Source: Chrysomallon squamiferum
Lineage: Eukaryota; Mollusca; Gastropoda; Neomphalida; Peltospiridae
Direction: 5' to 3'
Assembly (NCBI GenBank): GCA_012295275.1
Contig: CM022672.1
Coordinates: 17,370,894 to 17,434,893, forward strand
DNA: 64,000 nt
Numbering within the stretch: the first letter of the stretch is position 1; each line of letters begins with the position of its first letter. The translations under genes were made by a program, and so were the position numbers. Below are positions 39,217-51,849 of the stretch, piece by piece. The notes under the pieces were generated by a model. The model saw only the letters and a list, made by a program, of their open reading frames with translations, did not search any database and was not told where the DNA came from.

Positions 39217-40421
39217 CTATTTTCTGTAGTAGTTTAACAACACCAGGACACATGCAGCATGAAGGAACCGTGACACGAGTAGAGGACTAGATCTGGAGGA
39301 GATACCGATGAGAATTTCAATCTCTCGCCACCATGATATCTCGGGTCTCCGCTTGTGTTTGAGTCTCCCTCTGAACGTCGCTTCCGGCAAGGGAATGAAC
39401 TCCTCGCACATATCCGTTTCAAAGTTGTACCGCTCATCACGCCTGCACGCGCAGATGTAGCTGCCGACGGTGTTCTGACACACTGTCCCTGCTTTGCATT
39501 TAAACGCCTTTTCGTAACACTCGTCTACGTCGACGCAAATCGTGTATCGAGGATTCCACTTGAAGCCTTTTCGCTGCGATTCGCAATTGCATGAATAATT
39601 CATCTTGTTCCGAACGAGGTCGTTGAAATTTTCGTTCTCTTCTGGAACCCATTTGCACGTACGGTCTTTCACGAGGTAGCACGGATTTCCTCGATCGGCG
39701 TTCATGGCAGCCTTCGATGGAACATTCCCATGCGTTTTCTTGCCGTAACAAGGATCAGGACAAAACAGGATCTCAGCGCACTTGAATTCGTGGTCTCGAC
39801 TGTCCATTCGCCAGTCGACTATTTTTCGTCTGGAATACGCGGCTTCCAGCGTTTTTCCAGTCCGTTAAGGCAGTTCTTACCGTCCATGAAAAACCTGAGC
39901 ACTGGCTCCCTCAGCATTGTGAACCAACACATGAAGTACGAAGCGGTCACTCGGTACCGGAAAAGCTCGAGGCTGTCCGCAAACGGGTAACTGTCCATAC
40001 GGTCTGTCGGCGGAGCGGTCTTGTGAATCAGTCGATGGAGGCTGTTGCTCGCTTTAGCAACCCAAACAATCTCCTTGATGCATTCAATGATTCCTCGATG
40101 ACATCGTTGCTCTACCTCGAGGTGAAGGACTCTAAGGCGAGGAACTGGAAAATGTTTGTGGAACGGTCTCTCGGCAGTTTCCAAGTTCATTTCGTAGCGT
40201 CGGTCGATTTCGAAATATTTGTGAGCTGCGAGGAATATTCCAACGTAACTGAGTTCCAGGTCAAACAATGGCCACTCGACTATGTCTCGTTTGTGGTTCG
40301 TGTGGGAGTGGTCGTGTAAGGACTTTGATCTTCTTTCTGATTGCTTTCTAAAATTATTCATTGTGCTCATTGGAATTATTACCAAACGCAGTAGAAATAG
40401 CAACGTCGTTGCTATTTTCAT
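39217..40421 (-). CDS. Secreted protein with one calcium-binding EGF-like domain, intronless, frameshifted
   Basis: A 200-codon frame starts at ATG 40421, and a second frame, open from upstream, ends at TAG 39217. They would join as one protein of about 401 residues if one A were restored in the run at 39852-39856 (frame change near residue 190). The N-terminus is a hydrophobic signal peptide (MKIATTLLFLLRLVIIP). A middle region of about 165 residues is unrecognised. Next comes a Cys-rich segment (FCPDPCYG, NPCYLVKDRTC), then a calcium-binding EGF domain at 39403-39534, which opens with DVDEC and has six cysteines and NTVGSYIC. A basic stretch and a short hydrophobic C-terminus follow, which could be a GPI or membrane anchor. 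The even coding character on both sides of the shift suggests an assembly error or a recent mutation. I do not recognise the orthologous family. Confidence 0.8.
39852..39856 (-). other. Single-base frameshift site in an A5 homopolymer
   Basis: On the coding strand the context is CTGGAAAAACGCTGG. Upstream the frame reads GLEK. The downstream frame, one base over, reads TLEAAYSRRKIVDWR and runs into the Cys-rich half. One missing A explains the break. Confidence 0.75.
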
Positions 40422-40459
40422 ATTTTAATCTGTCTCTGTTTGTTATGTATTGGTCGTAA

Positions 40460-40487
40460 TGACGTAACTAACGGTAGAGTTACGTCA
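40460..40487. promoter_or_regulatory. Inverted pair of CRE-like sites in the EGF gene promoter
   Basis: TGACGTAACT (40460-40469) and AGTTACGTCA (40478-40487) are perfect 10-bp inverted repeats separated by 8 bp. They lie 39-66 bp upstream of the minus-strand ATG. TGACGTAA is a CREB/ATF-type core. The position suggests a core promoter element or a 5'UTR hairpin. Confidence 0.5.
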
Positions 40488-41193
40488 CAAAAAAAAAAAA
40501 AAAAAAACGCTGTCGTAGACACTCTTCGATTTTGAGCTTGTATCATTTAAAAATCAGTTCATCTGGAAATGGCGAAAATACATTTTTCAAACAGAAATAA
40601 TAATGAAGATATTTTATAGAAACATAAATGCATATCAAATAGCGTTTTTCAAATGAAATATCTAGTAATGGTAATTTTCAAAATACCTCTGTATGTAATA
40701 ATATGACTTCAGATAATGTTTTTTTTTTTTTTTTTTTTTTTTTTGTTTAAACTGCAGAATGAAATTTCTTTTCATCCAATATCTAAAGCCATTGACAACC
40801 ACTGGAGAACTGTAGGGGTAACTAAAGGTAATAGTATGATGGAAAGGGTAACCAGTATATAACCCTTTTCCAGTAATAGTGAAAAACACAATATTCTTAG
40901 ATGCTGTTTATATTCAAACACTGGTGATTTATATAATCATTCTGAAATGTCCTGTTATTCCATTCATTCTTATATGTGTCCGCACGTTCCCACTAAAGTT
41001 TGCCTGTGTCTCTAGTAACCACTTACATATAATGCCGATAAATAAATAATACTATCTTTGATATATATCCTTATGTCTAAAACAGTATATGACAACTTGT
41101 CTACAGCCAGTACTTATCTGGTGTATTTGGTTTAAAACGAATAAATAAATTATTTTTACTCGTATTTAAAGTACCTCTTTTATTATAGATCAA

Positions 41194-41201
41194 TGACGTC
41201 A
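41194..41201. promoter_or_regulatory. Palindromic CRE (TGACGTCA)
   Basis: A perfect 8-bp cAMP-response element palindrome, 773 bp upstream of the EGF gene start, with a related TGACGTG 18 bp further on (41217). It may be a distal element of that gene. Confidence 0.35.
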
Positions 41202-41364
41202 TAAACAATAATAGAGTGACGTGTCGATAATGCTTTCGGTGCTTAGTTTCTTGCAGTTTGGTCTGTTGTTAAATAAAGCAAATTAAGCTATGAAATTAGA
41301 TTTTTCTTTCATTTCTCATTTTGTTATTATTATTGATATTATTATTATCATCATCATTATCATC

Positions 41365-41367
<3 letters not shown>

Positions 41368-41427
<60 letters not shown>
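41368..41427. repeat. (ATT)n microsatellite
   Basis: About 60 bp of pure ATT triplets, preceded by degenerate ATT/ATC triplets from 41325. Confidence 0.95.
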
Positions 41428-41644
41428 GTTTTAATATTTCTTGGTTATCTTTTTATTGTCTGATGGTCGATTTTGAATGGAAATGTAAGATGAACATCAC
41501 TGAATGCTTTTGATTTTCTTTTCTTGCACAACACTTAAATACCTTCAGTATAAACAGACATGACAATATTAGTGTCTGTAATAATAATACTAATAATAAT
41601 ACTACTACTAATAATAATAACAATAACAATAACAATAACAATAA

Positions 41645-41880
41645 CACAGCACAGTGACAGCGGTCTCTGGACGTGTGTTAATGTACTTCAGTTCTCTCTC
41701 ACCTACCCAGTGATCACGAACCTCGCGATCTGACCTCGCAGACGACACACATTTCCCATTAGGACACAACAACACGCCCGTAGCGCGTTCTTTTGCCACA
41801 GTTAATTATTAACATTCCATTAACCTCGTTGCTAGTGATCGTTCAAATTTCTGATGACCCTCGATGTCTGTTTTGATGGC
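41645..41880 (-). repeat. Dispersed repeat, copy A (inverted relative to copy B)
   Basis: The reverse complement of this stretch matches 56441-56675 almost base for base over about 235 bp. It shares segments such as GATCGCGAGGTTCGTGATCA and AATGGGAAATGTGTGTCGTC, with scattered substitutions and small indels. No coding frame or transposon ends are recognised; it could be a SINE or MITE family member. Confidence 0.85.
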
Positions 41881-42010
41881 ACCTTGACCTGAAGCACCCA
41901 CTGGTAAAATTCACATCTGGATTGCACTCATGTTTGACATATTATTTTAATAATAATAATGATGATGATGATGATGATGATGATAATTATAATACTAATA
42001 ATACTAATAC

Positions 42011-42042
<32 letters not shown>

Positions 42043-43833
42043 GCAACAACAACATCAATAATAATCATTATGTAATATATATCCTTTAATTTTCAGTGGT
42101 AGCTGTAGTGAAAGTAGTGATAGGAACGGCAACTGTAGAGTTATAGACGTCGTTGTCGTAGAAGAAATCAAAATTTTTTTTTTACAGTAATGCTAATACA
42201 ACATACGAATACAAACAAGTTATCAATACCCAATAGATTTGTTATTTTATTCACATTTTCCAGTTGACGAAACTTTCTTTTTATAGCTATCTTCTCACGG
42301 ATAAATTATTTTATAATGATTTGCGGCACCGTAATTAGCTCTGTATTAAAAAATTTGTTAGATTGGAACCTGAGAATGTTCAATTCGACAGCAGTATGCA
42401 TGTAACTGTTACAAAATATCTGGATAAATCTGTAAACATTTTATTAATTGTTTTCTAAAGTAATGAAATTACACTTAAAATATATAAGCTTTTGGTCATT
42501 TGCAGTTGACACTGAATATACGCATACATAATACATTAAACATAAAGGTGAACAAAGACACACACGAACACACTCATACGTACAAAAATACACGAATGCA
42601 TGCATACAAACATACCTACAATGTATATACCTTCACATGTAGTTATTATAATTTTAAAAATATACATCTGGCATTATTTTGGCCTTCAAATGTTTGTGTT
42701 TTGTATGTATGTCTTCGTTTCATGTATAATTATGTGTACTGTCAGATATGTTTGAGTCTGTGTTTGAATGTCTGTTCAATGGCATAATTACGTGTTATCC
42801 TCGGTAAATTAGGATAATCTCATCTTCATAACAAAAAAAAAACTTTGAACAGAGGGCAGAATTACATTCTTTACAAGTACAACTGGTATCATAAGACGAT
42901 ATTACACTTTAACCAAAACTCATTCTCGTCGTTTCTGTGTCTTCTCCATTCTCGTCTTAAACATCGCCTTAAATGTTTTCTTTTTATCGCTGCTTTATAA
43001 CTGTAAGGACAACCAGCAGTCCAGTATCTAATTCAACAGTTATTCTCTGTGTGGCTTTCCAGTTCCACGCGACCCGTCCCAAGCGACATGGAATATTTAT
43101 TAACAGTCTTTCTAGTCGCAGCCAAAAATAATGAACGATTCTCATCATCAACGACAGCGGCCAAACGTTCAGAGGGATTTTCTTAAATTAATTTTCTTAA
43201 CTCTCACAGGAACAGAGATAAACATCTTTGCCGCGAGGTATCAATCCTCTGCGGTATATTTGAACGGTGTAATCACTCGAGAACACAGGGACATAAATAA
43301 AACCGTTTAGCTCGGATCGATAGCAAGTGACCACAGTCCGAGAACACGACATGATACTCTCCGTGGGAATTGTAATGCACGCATGTGTGAATAGAATTCA
43401 TGTCCTTTTTTTTTTTTTTTTTTCGTATCTTTTAAAATTAATATCTTATTATAGTTGTATGTGACCTCTAACGTATGCAAGTGTGTGAACGGAATTTATA
43501 ACTTTGTTTCGGATCTGATAATAATTATTTATGAATTGTAATGCAAGTATGTTTTGATTGAAATCGTTGCATTTTTATTTATTTTTTTATTTTATTGATT
43601 TATAGGGTTTTTTTTTTTTAAATATATCTTTTTAACTTCATGTTTGACTCTAATTATTTAGGAATTATGATATATGAATGGAAAAATATACTGACTTTGG
43701 GTAATTAGCTTCGATTAGCATCATTTCGTTTTTGTGTTCGACTTTTTTATTTTTATTTATTTATTTATTTATTTATTTACTCGCCGTTTGATTATTTACA
43801 AATTATTATTTATGTAGGTGTTCATGTTATTAT

Positions 43834-43869
<36 letters not shown>

Positions 43870-45173
43870 CATATTTCTTAGTACCTAGAAACCATAAATT
43901 AATCAGAACACATCTAAAAAGCGTACGATTCCCTGCAACAAATTCATACTAGTTTACTGCAAAGAAAGCCAATTTTTCCATCAAGACATTATACTAAGCA
44001 CCAGAAACACCCAATCTACTGCACGCTGTTGGTCGTAAAAGAATGGTCATTAATCGTCCTGCAACAGAAATCGTTTATTGGAGACAACGGTTAAAGAATC
44101 GCATCGTGTTAATTGAATAAACAAAGCGAACTTCTTATTGCCTGCCAGTGTTTGTGCATTACGCTCCGCTGTCATTAATCATGGAATATCGTACGCTTGG
44201 TTTTGATTTAAACTGGTCATTGTTTCCACGTTATATTTGGGTCGGATCTTCTTTATCACTAATCAGTATTCTATTTTTATTAGTGTTTTTTTTTTTTTTT
44301 TTTTTTTTTTTTTCAGTTGTAATGTACTGGAAACATCTAATACAGTTTTATTTTCGCATTACACACCAGATAGGCTTTCATTTTCACTCTAGTGGAAAAA
44401 ATATACTTTTACTTTCACAGAACACTTTAGATAGACTTTTACATTACACACCAAATATACTTTTATTTAAAAAAACATTACACTTTATCATTGCATATTA
44501 TTTACTCGCACTCTATATACCAGATATTTTTTTTCACATGCTTTCTAAACATCAACGATACTTTTAATTTCGATCTACGCATATAGAATACTTTAACATG
44601 TACTCCGCACGTTTTAAACTGAACTCAGTGTAAAGCATGTACTCTTGTGAACACACCAAATACGCGATTTTAACTGCTTATCTAAACTGACTGACGAAGA
44701 CTGTTTTCAGTGTTGTGACACTTTTGACAAGGAGAATTAGAAATAAACTTGACATCACGACCATCTGCTGAAGTTATTACAAGTCTGGTCCTCAGCAGAT
44801 TAACTTTGCTGGGTCCTCAGAACTGTCACTTGCTACTTAGGCTAATACAATACAGTTAAAATTAGAAACAAGATGACTTCGACAAAAGGTAGCAGCTCCC
44901 TTTCCACTGAGGTGTGTTCCTGGCAGAGGAGAAAGGAGCGAGGGGTGACGTGTTCAGAATCTGAATTAAGCTAGAGTCAGCTGAATAGGAACACACATCG
45001 TGGTAAAATATTTGTGAAGCTTTATTCGTGAAAAGTTTGAATTTTAATTTAAATGAATGCTAACGTGAAACAAGGTGACAGTTAAAACGTATGTTCAGAA
45101 TGGATGTAGCTTGTTTTATTTCAGCTTCGCAGCAAATGTTTGACGTCAGATTTTTATGTCAAACGTCTGACAG

Positions 45174-45175
<2 letters not shown>

Positions 45176-45212
<37 letters not shown>

Positions 45213-45264
45213 CACACACATACACACACACACACACTCACACACACAGAGACACACTCACACA

Positions 45265-45323
<59 letters not shown>

Positions 45324-45324
45324 A
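45176..45324. repeat. (CA)n microsatellite, about 149 bp, interrupted
   Basis: CA repeats broken by CTCA, GAGA and CATA variants. Its flank carries a TGACGTCA at 45141-45148. Confidence 0.95.
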
Positions 45325-45975
45325 TGTCCTTCTCGGAGTTGCCACTGTGCAATTTTCCTCTCCACACGAAGCTTGGGAAGGTGCACATAAATATCCATTG
45401 CCGCTAATTGATCAGGATATAGCGTATTGCGTTTACGCATTACCCGTGAAGTCTCTAATTTAATGCACGAAGCCATATAACCAGATTCAAAATGTTTATC
45501 TAATTCCTACCTTATTCTTTCTCTGTTTGAAATATTCTGTACGTCTTTAGTATTTAGATTGGGTCATTAAAAAGCGACATGATTCTAAAAATAACGACAA
45601 ACTATTCACCTCTGAACGAACAGACAACTACGCCCTCGCAAATTCTCCCAACAGATGGCAGTAACAGGAGCGAATAATGTTCAATGCAAAAACTTAATTG
45701 CTGCATTTCAGCTTAGAGTCATGGATAGCGTCAGAAACAGAGAGAGACAACGGTACACAAAAGCCAAATCACACAATGATAGAAATAGATAGGGTTGTTG
45801 ATATAATAGATTCAATCAACAATTTGTTCAGTGTAAAACATTATAAATGTGTGTATAGAACATTCAGTCAAATGATTTTTCTATTTATAGGTATATCGAG
45901 ATTCTTTGAAACGCTTTGCAATCTCAGATATCTGATGGGGTTTTTTTTTGGTTTTATTTAATTGTTTGTTTTTCT

Positions 45976-46015
<40 letters not shown>

Positions 46016-46334
46016 AATTCTAGAACATTATTATTATTTTACATATCGTAGGAAGTATACTTTAAATGGTTTTTTTTTTTTTTTTTTTTTTTTAACATGA
46101 AGAGACAGTTTGAAACACGTTAATGGTTAATATCCAAAATATATTACTAAGCAAATGTTTCCGGTATCTGGAGTATCACTGTGGCTATTTTGAAACAGAT
46201 CAGGAACAGCAGGTTTAGCTTGTGTATGATGAGCCTGTTCATTTAACACAAGTGTTGAAAAAAATTTTTCAAGAACTTTGGTTAACGCTAGAAAACACTT
46301 TAAAGGAGCGTTTACTTTAAGTAATCATATATAT

Positions 46335-46460
46335 CAGATATAATTAATAATGTGCTAATTTGTATTTCGTATTAGATATAATTAATAATGTGCTAATTTG
46401 TATTTCGTATTAGATATAATTAATAATGTACTTATTTGTATTTCACATTAGATATAATTG
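46335..46460. repeat. 38-bp tandem repeat, three copies
   Basis: Three direct copies of a 38-bp unit beginning AGATATAATTAATAATGTG, the third diverged, followed by a truncated fourth. The period equals that of the minisatellite at 17020 but the sequence is unrelated. Confidence 0.85.
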
Positions 46461-46924
46461 TAATCAGTGACTTGTTTTTTTTGGTTGTGTTTTTTTTTGT
46501 ATGTCTGCCCAAAAGCTTTGCTAATCGTCAAGACTGAAGTTATGTGATATGCTGTTCATTTTACAAACAGCGTGTTAACTGTCTACAGCGTGATTTAAAG
46601 TTTTAATGTCAGGAAAACTTGTGAATAATATCACAGTGAAAATTAAAATAAAAAAAATAAAAAGAGTGCTCATGATGGTTTCAAATAAAACAACAACAAA
46701 TTAATAATGATTAAAATAAATAAATAAATAAATAATAACAACAAGCAAAAGAACAAAAACAAAATAAAATTAATAAAAACACGAGCAGAAACATCACTAA
46801 TTTCAAGTTTTTGAAGTGAACCCTTTCCACTAAGTACAGTATTAGTGCATTCTGCTTCCTGTACCTGTGTATCTGTGGAGTTTAAATAAAATCTAATGGT
46901 TTAATAAACATTCTTTATACTTCT

Positions 46925-47100
46925 AAATCTGAACGCCGCCATTTTACCCTTTGTGAACTGGTGACGTCATCGTGGCGGACATGATATACTAATAGTTTTA
47001 GTATCTCTGACAACATTAAAGAAACACTGGAAAATGGCCCATACTTAACCCGATGACGTCACGACTAAAAAATTAAATATGGCGCTCCGACATTTTTCTC
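46925..47100. promoter_or_regulatory. Promoter-like cluster: two palindromic CREs with YY1-like sites
   Basis: TGACGTCA occurs at 46962-46969 and 47054-47061. GCCGCCATTTT (46934-46944) matches the YY1 core, and AAATATGGCGC (47077-47087) resembles it in reverse. The cluster is GC-richer than its surroundings and far from any recognised gene, so it could mark an unannotated start site or an enhancer. Confidence 0.4.
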
Positions 47101-48796
47101 AGTTGTACTCCTTTGTTGTAATACTTCGCTGTTAATAAATACTGGACGACAAAAGATAAATAAAACATAATTTTGCTATCTGCAGAATATATTCAGACCA
47201 TTTCTTCATAACATGAAAAGCACACTTTAAATGAAAAAAGTCTGTAACATCCTTTTTAACTACTAATAACTGGCTACAGACGCAAACGATAAGTGTACCC
47301 CTCTTCTTCTGTTGGCACGATAGATATAACATAAAAACAACATGATTGTGTGCTTTTTTGTCTGTACCTTCTTCTTTCATTGAGAGTTCAATGGCCTAGG
47401 CACAGTGAGCTCTCTACCTCAGATTTCATCATTGCAAAACTAACATTATACAGTTAACACCTAATGCCGTCTGATCTACTAATTGCCTGAACGTGAATGG
47501 CAGCCAGCCTGGCTTCCAAAGCGACAGGTGTACACGACAGAGTTTAATGATGAAACCACGTGTACTTTATGAACTTCTCCAGCTCCACCTGCCAACTGAC
47601 GACTTTTTCTTTAACGACTCCTTCAGAAGTAAGATAGTTCAGCTTCGTGTTCCCTCATCTCGTTACGTTAACAATTGCGTTGTCTTTCCAACGGGCGAAT
47701 TTCCGTGTACTAACTGCATGATGCGCCGACTTCAAAGCGCTCTGACGCTGAAAGGAATTTCAGATGACGGGTAATTCAAGTTCGAAATAACAATACTGAT
47801 CGATGGGTCGGTGCGATATCTTTCCCAGACGTAGTAATGAAATACTGAACTCGGTTCGCTGTAAGGAATTGTACATATAATGCACTTAGTACAGATCAGA
47901 GATATTTACAACATTAATGGATCGCAGCTATTACTATGATATGTCTCTGATTCTATTTATTTATCTCCTTCTCTATCTACCAATCTGTTTGCCCATTCCC
48001 ATTTGTCTTCTTTCTCTCTGTCGGTCTCTCTCTGTTTATCTGTTTAACAGACGGTCCATCTATTTGTCTGTCTCTGTATGTCTACCTACCTCTCGCTTTT
48101 GTCTATAACTGTATAGGATCAGTGCTCCATATCTAAATCTTTGTTTATTTTTCGGCTGGTACCACACAAATAGTTTACCAAAGATCACGATATAAGTATT
48201 TTTCTTATAGGTTTTTCAAAATAGGTTCTGCTTCGTAATCGACAGGAGTAAACTGTAAAACGACGACAACGGGTTCTTCTTATTATCATTGTACCTGGGA
48301 CAGCAGAAATAAGGCAACGTTTTATCTCAAACAGTTTAGTAGTAAATATTTAATAATTGATAGCTCAGTATCAGATAATCGTGTAGTTTTATAACAGCTT
48401 TTAGCAGATTCAGTGTAAACGATTCTATCAGTCAGTTACTTACTGAATTTTACGTACTTATACTATTCGTACAGCTTCTAAGAATATTGGTTTCTTTCCT
48501 CTATCTCCTTCTCAGGACGACAGTAATTTAATTTAAGTGAACCACTCAAAGATATAATAGCTTCTTCTGATATTGGTAAACATTATTATGCATTAATACA
48601 GGTTACGTTACATATCGCTAACCTGGATATTGTCAGATTGAAACAGAAATCCAAAAGAAATGAAAAATGGCAAAACAAAGGTGACTGTGTTATTGGTTTA
48701 AAGTGAAACTCGAACCAATAGAGATTCGGACCAGTTACGTTTTATGCATAAGTTTAGAAATCATTATGTTTGCAAACCACTTACATTCACACAATT

Positions 48797-49034
<238 letters not shown>

Positions 49035-49343
49035 TGAAATCAAAGAAATCAAAGACTTGGCAATAGAATGAAGTCATATGTGAACAAGCATTCTGGAAAC
49101 ATTTTTTTTTTAAGCAAAAATTTCTAAAATTTTTTAATAAAGTTTTTTAATCCTTCTTGCACTAAAGCTTCAGTTCTGTTTAAAGATGGGGTTTTTTAAC
49201 TTTCTGTTTAATAGTTCATACATAGCGTATAATTTTGGCAAAAACATGGCATGCAGTTGTGAACATCAGAAACTAGTAGTGTAATGTATTGAAATGCGGG
49301 GAAAAAAATCAGACCAGAAAACAAACAAACAAAAATCAAAACG

Positions 49344-49374
<31 letters not shown>

Positions 49375-49567
49375 AATACCAAGTTAAAACCAAAAAAGTC
49401 AAAAAAGAAAAAAAAGAGTAAATTCTTCGAATTTTTACAGCTCAATATATAACATACTAGACCTAATAAATCTTATATAAAAATGTACCAACACCAGTTA
49501 AATTTGAGTGAAACTGTAACCCTAATATATAACATACTAATAAATATTGCACCATTTTCTCATCCGT

Positions 49568-49630
<63 letters not shown>

Positions 49631-50203
49631 TTGTTACTCCTACTACTTCTAAAACTAACAGCAGCACCACCATTAATTAATACAAATGCTAATTCTATCA
49701 ATAATGGCATTTGTATCTGATTATGTTGGTTCATACAAATAAGCAGCAGGACTGATACTTACAAAAGCTTGGTAATTTGGGTAGAAATTACGCTACATTC
49801 TTACTACACTTTCAACAAGTGATTTGACAGATGAGTTATGACATAAACATAAACCCGATCAAGCCTAGCAAAATAACTTACACTAGTTTTATCCGATACT
49901 AGAAATGTAGATTAGTTTAGCGTGCTAGTAGACTTAGAGTTTATGGATTTGTGTCTCGATAGTTAGTTCATCTGCCGAGCAACCTCCAGTAACAAAATGA
50001 TGTGGGCATTAAATTTTGGAAATAAAAGAAAAAGCGATCGATTCCATCCAGCTTATCACAATAAAAACGAATAAAAGTAAACAAAAAAGACACACTGAAG
50101 GAAATTCCGATTTCAGTAAGACGATAAAAAGCTAACTAATAAAAATGAAATGAAATCACACTGCAAGAAAGGGAAAACGAATAAAATGTGATAGATCAGT
50201 GAA

Positions 50204-50345
<142 letters not shown>

Positions 50346-51049
50346 AAGGAAGAAAAATAAGTTAGAAAGATGTAATATGATGATACTGTTTTGTTATCTT
50401 TCTCTTTTTCTGTTTTGAAAAGTAGAAGCAAAAATATGAAGAAAATAGAAGAACAGTTATTAATATTGGTATTTTTTTGCTTGAAGTGTAGAAGTAATGT
50501 CATAAAGAAAATATAATGAATAATAAAAGAAGAGAAATAATTACATATACCTGTATTTTATATGCCCTTAAACGAAAACGCGAATAAAATAGAAAACAGA
50601 ATTAATATTTATTTGTAAAAAAACAACAAAAAACGAAGATACAAAAAGAAGAAGTCGAAACAAGAGAAAATAATGACCAGGAATCTTTACGTCCGTAAAA
50701 GTAAGAAACGAAGATTATAACGAAATAGAAAGAAATAAAACTAATGAACAAGATTGGTTTTCTCGCTCTCTGGTAAAGGAGTGTGTCGTTTTAATGAACC
50801 GACCATTAACGCTTTGGAATGAAAAGTCAGTTTGCTGTGTGTGTGTGTGTGCTTCGTAATTAAAGCAACCTCGAGCTGAAACAACTGCTTTAAACCGTTT
50901 CTCAAATTGTACTGACATTGATTCAGCACTCCGGAAAGTGCCTAGATTATCAATCTCTGCTGATGAGGTCCTTTCGCCAGTCCAGCCTTCCAGACCGCGC
51001 AGACAATCACAGCATCCGAAATGTCACAGGAAATAGCTTGTCATTACTG

Positions 51050-51060
51050 GCGCATGCGCA
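51050..51060. promoter_or_regulatory. NRF1-type palindrome
   Basis: GCGCATGCGCA contains the exact NRF1 core palindrome GCGCATGCGC in an otherwise AT-rich desert. NRF1 sites usually lie at CpG-containing promoters. No adjacent coding exon is recognised. Confidence 0.4.
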
Positions 51061-51587
51061 GTAGGCAATTAGACTAACTATTCATCAAGTTGCGGTTCGG
51101 TTCGGTAAAGATATAAACTGAAATCAAAATGACAAAACAGCCAGTTTCTAGCGGGGGGATATTTCTAAAGCGCCCGTACAAATAATGCTGGTCAAAATTA
51201 TGTCCCCTACTGATTGCGAAACAATACAAGTTGATCCCCTTGACACTCTGCTGTAAAGATTATTAAAAGATTCCTTCAGACTGAAAGAGGCGATATCTTG
51301 GTAATTAATTTGATGTATTTGCAAATTATACGTATGAAAGAAAGAGAGAGAGAAAGAGACATGAAGAGAAAGAAGGGTAAATCACAAAACAATGGTTGAC
51401 AATAATTATGCTTATTGATTACTTGATACGTGTAAATAATTAATCGGATTAATTAAAACAATTTCCTTCCAAATGAAAATCATTTACTATCTTCACGAAA
51501 AACAACAGTATAATAATAATAATTATTATAATAATAATAGTAGTAGTAGTTGTAGTAGTAGCAGCAGCACCAGTAGTATAAATAACT

Positions 51588-51618
<31 letters not shown>

Positions 51619-51849
51619 AACTGGTAGTTGTAGGTGTAACAATAACAGAGGTGGGGACAGCGAGACTAGAAATGTCGAGGATGATGATGATGGTGAGAAA
51701 GACAGTAGCAGAACAGGGAAGACTCAGAAAGAACAAATGGATTACTGATATTGTCTACAAATCATTTGAAGATTTGTTTATTTCTTTGGTGTACATGGCA
51801 GACAAATTAGAAAACGAATTCAGCATTATCATTATACAATAACCATCAG

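Larger units (their letters stand above)
40490..41640. other. Upstream flank of the EGF gene
   Basis: After an A-run at 40490-40506 the sequence is AT-rich and moderately complex, with T-run 40719-40744 and an ATT microsatellite at 41336-41428. No coding seen. Confidence 0.6.
41881..46924. other. Gene desert segment
   Basis: It holds ATG/AAT triplet repeats (41950-42045), a TA run (43838-43865), T-runs (43408-43424, 44287-44313, 45978-46014) and a CA array (45176-45324). Complex stretches are at 42880-43390, 43900-44280 and 44570-45170. A degenerate repeat around ATTACACACCA and ACTTTTA occurs at 44340-44540. No convincing genes. Confidence 0.55.

Noticed and set aside
39355-40319. Plus-strand open frames of 79-98 residues opposite the EGF gene
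   Set aside because: They are antisense to the signal-peptide and EGF frames, with no domain content of their own.
44148-44567. 139-residue Phe/Leu-rich plus-strand frame
   Set aside because: Hydrophobicity arises from a T-run and AT-rich sequence; no start context, splice sites or family match.
47493-47774. 93-residue plus-strand open frame with a Cys pair (CTNCMM)
   Set aside because: No family resemblance, no flanking splice sites or promoter that fit, and length within chance for this moderately GC-rich stretch. It remains the best of the orphan frames.
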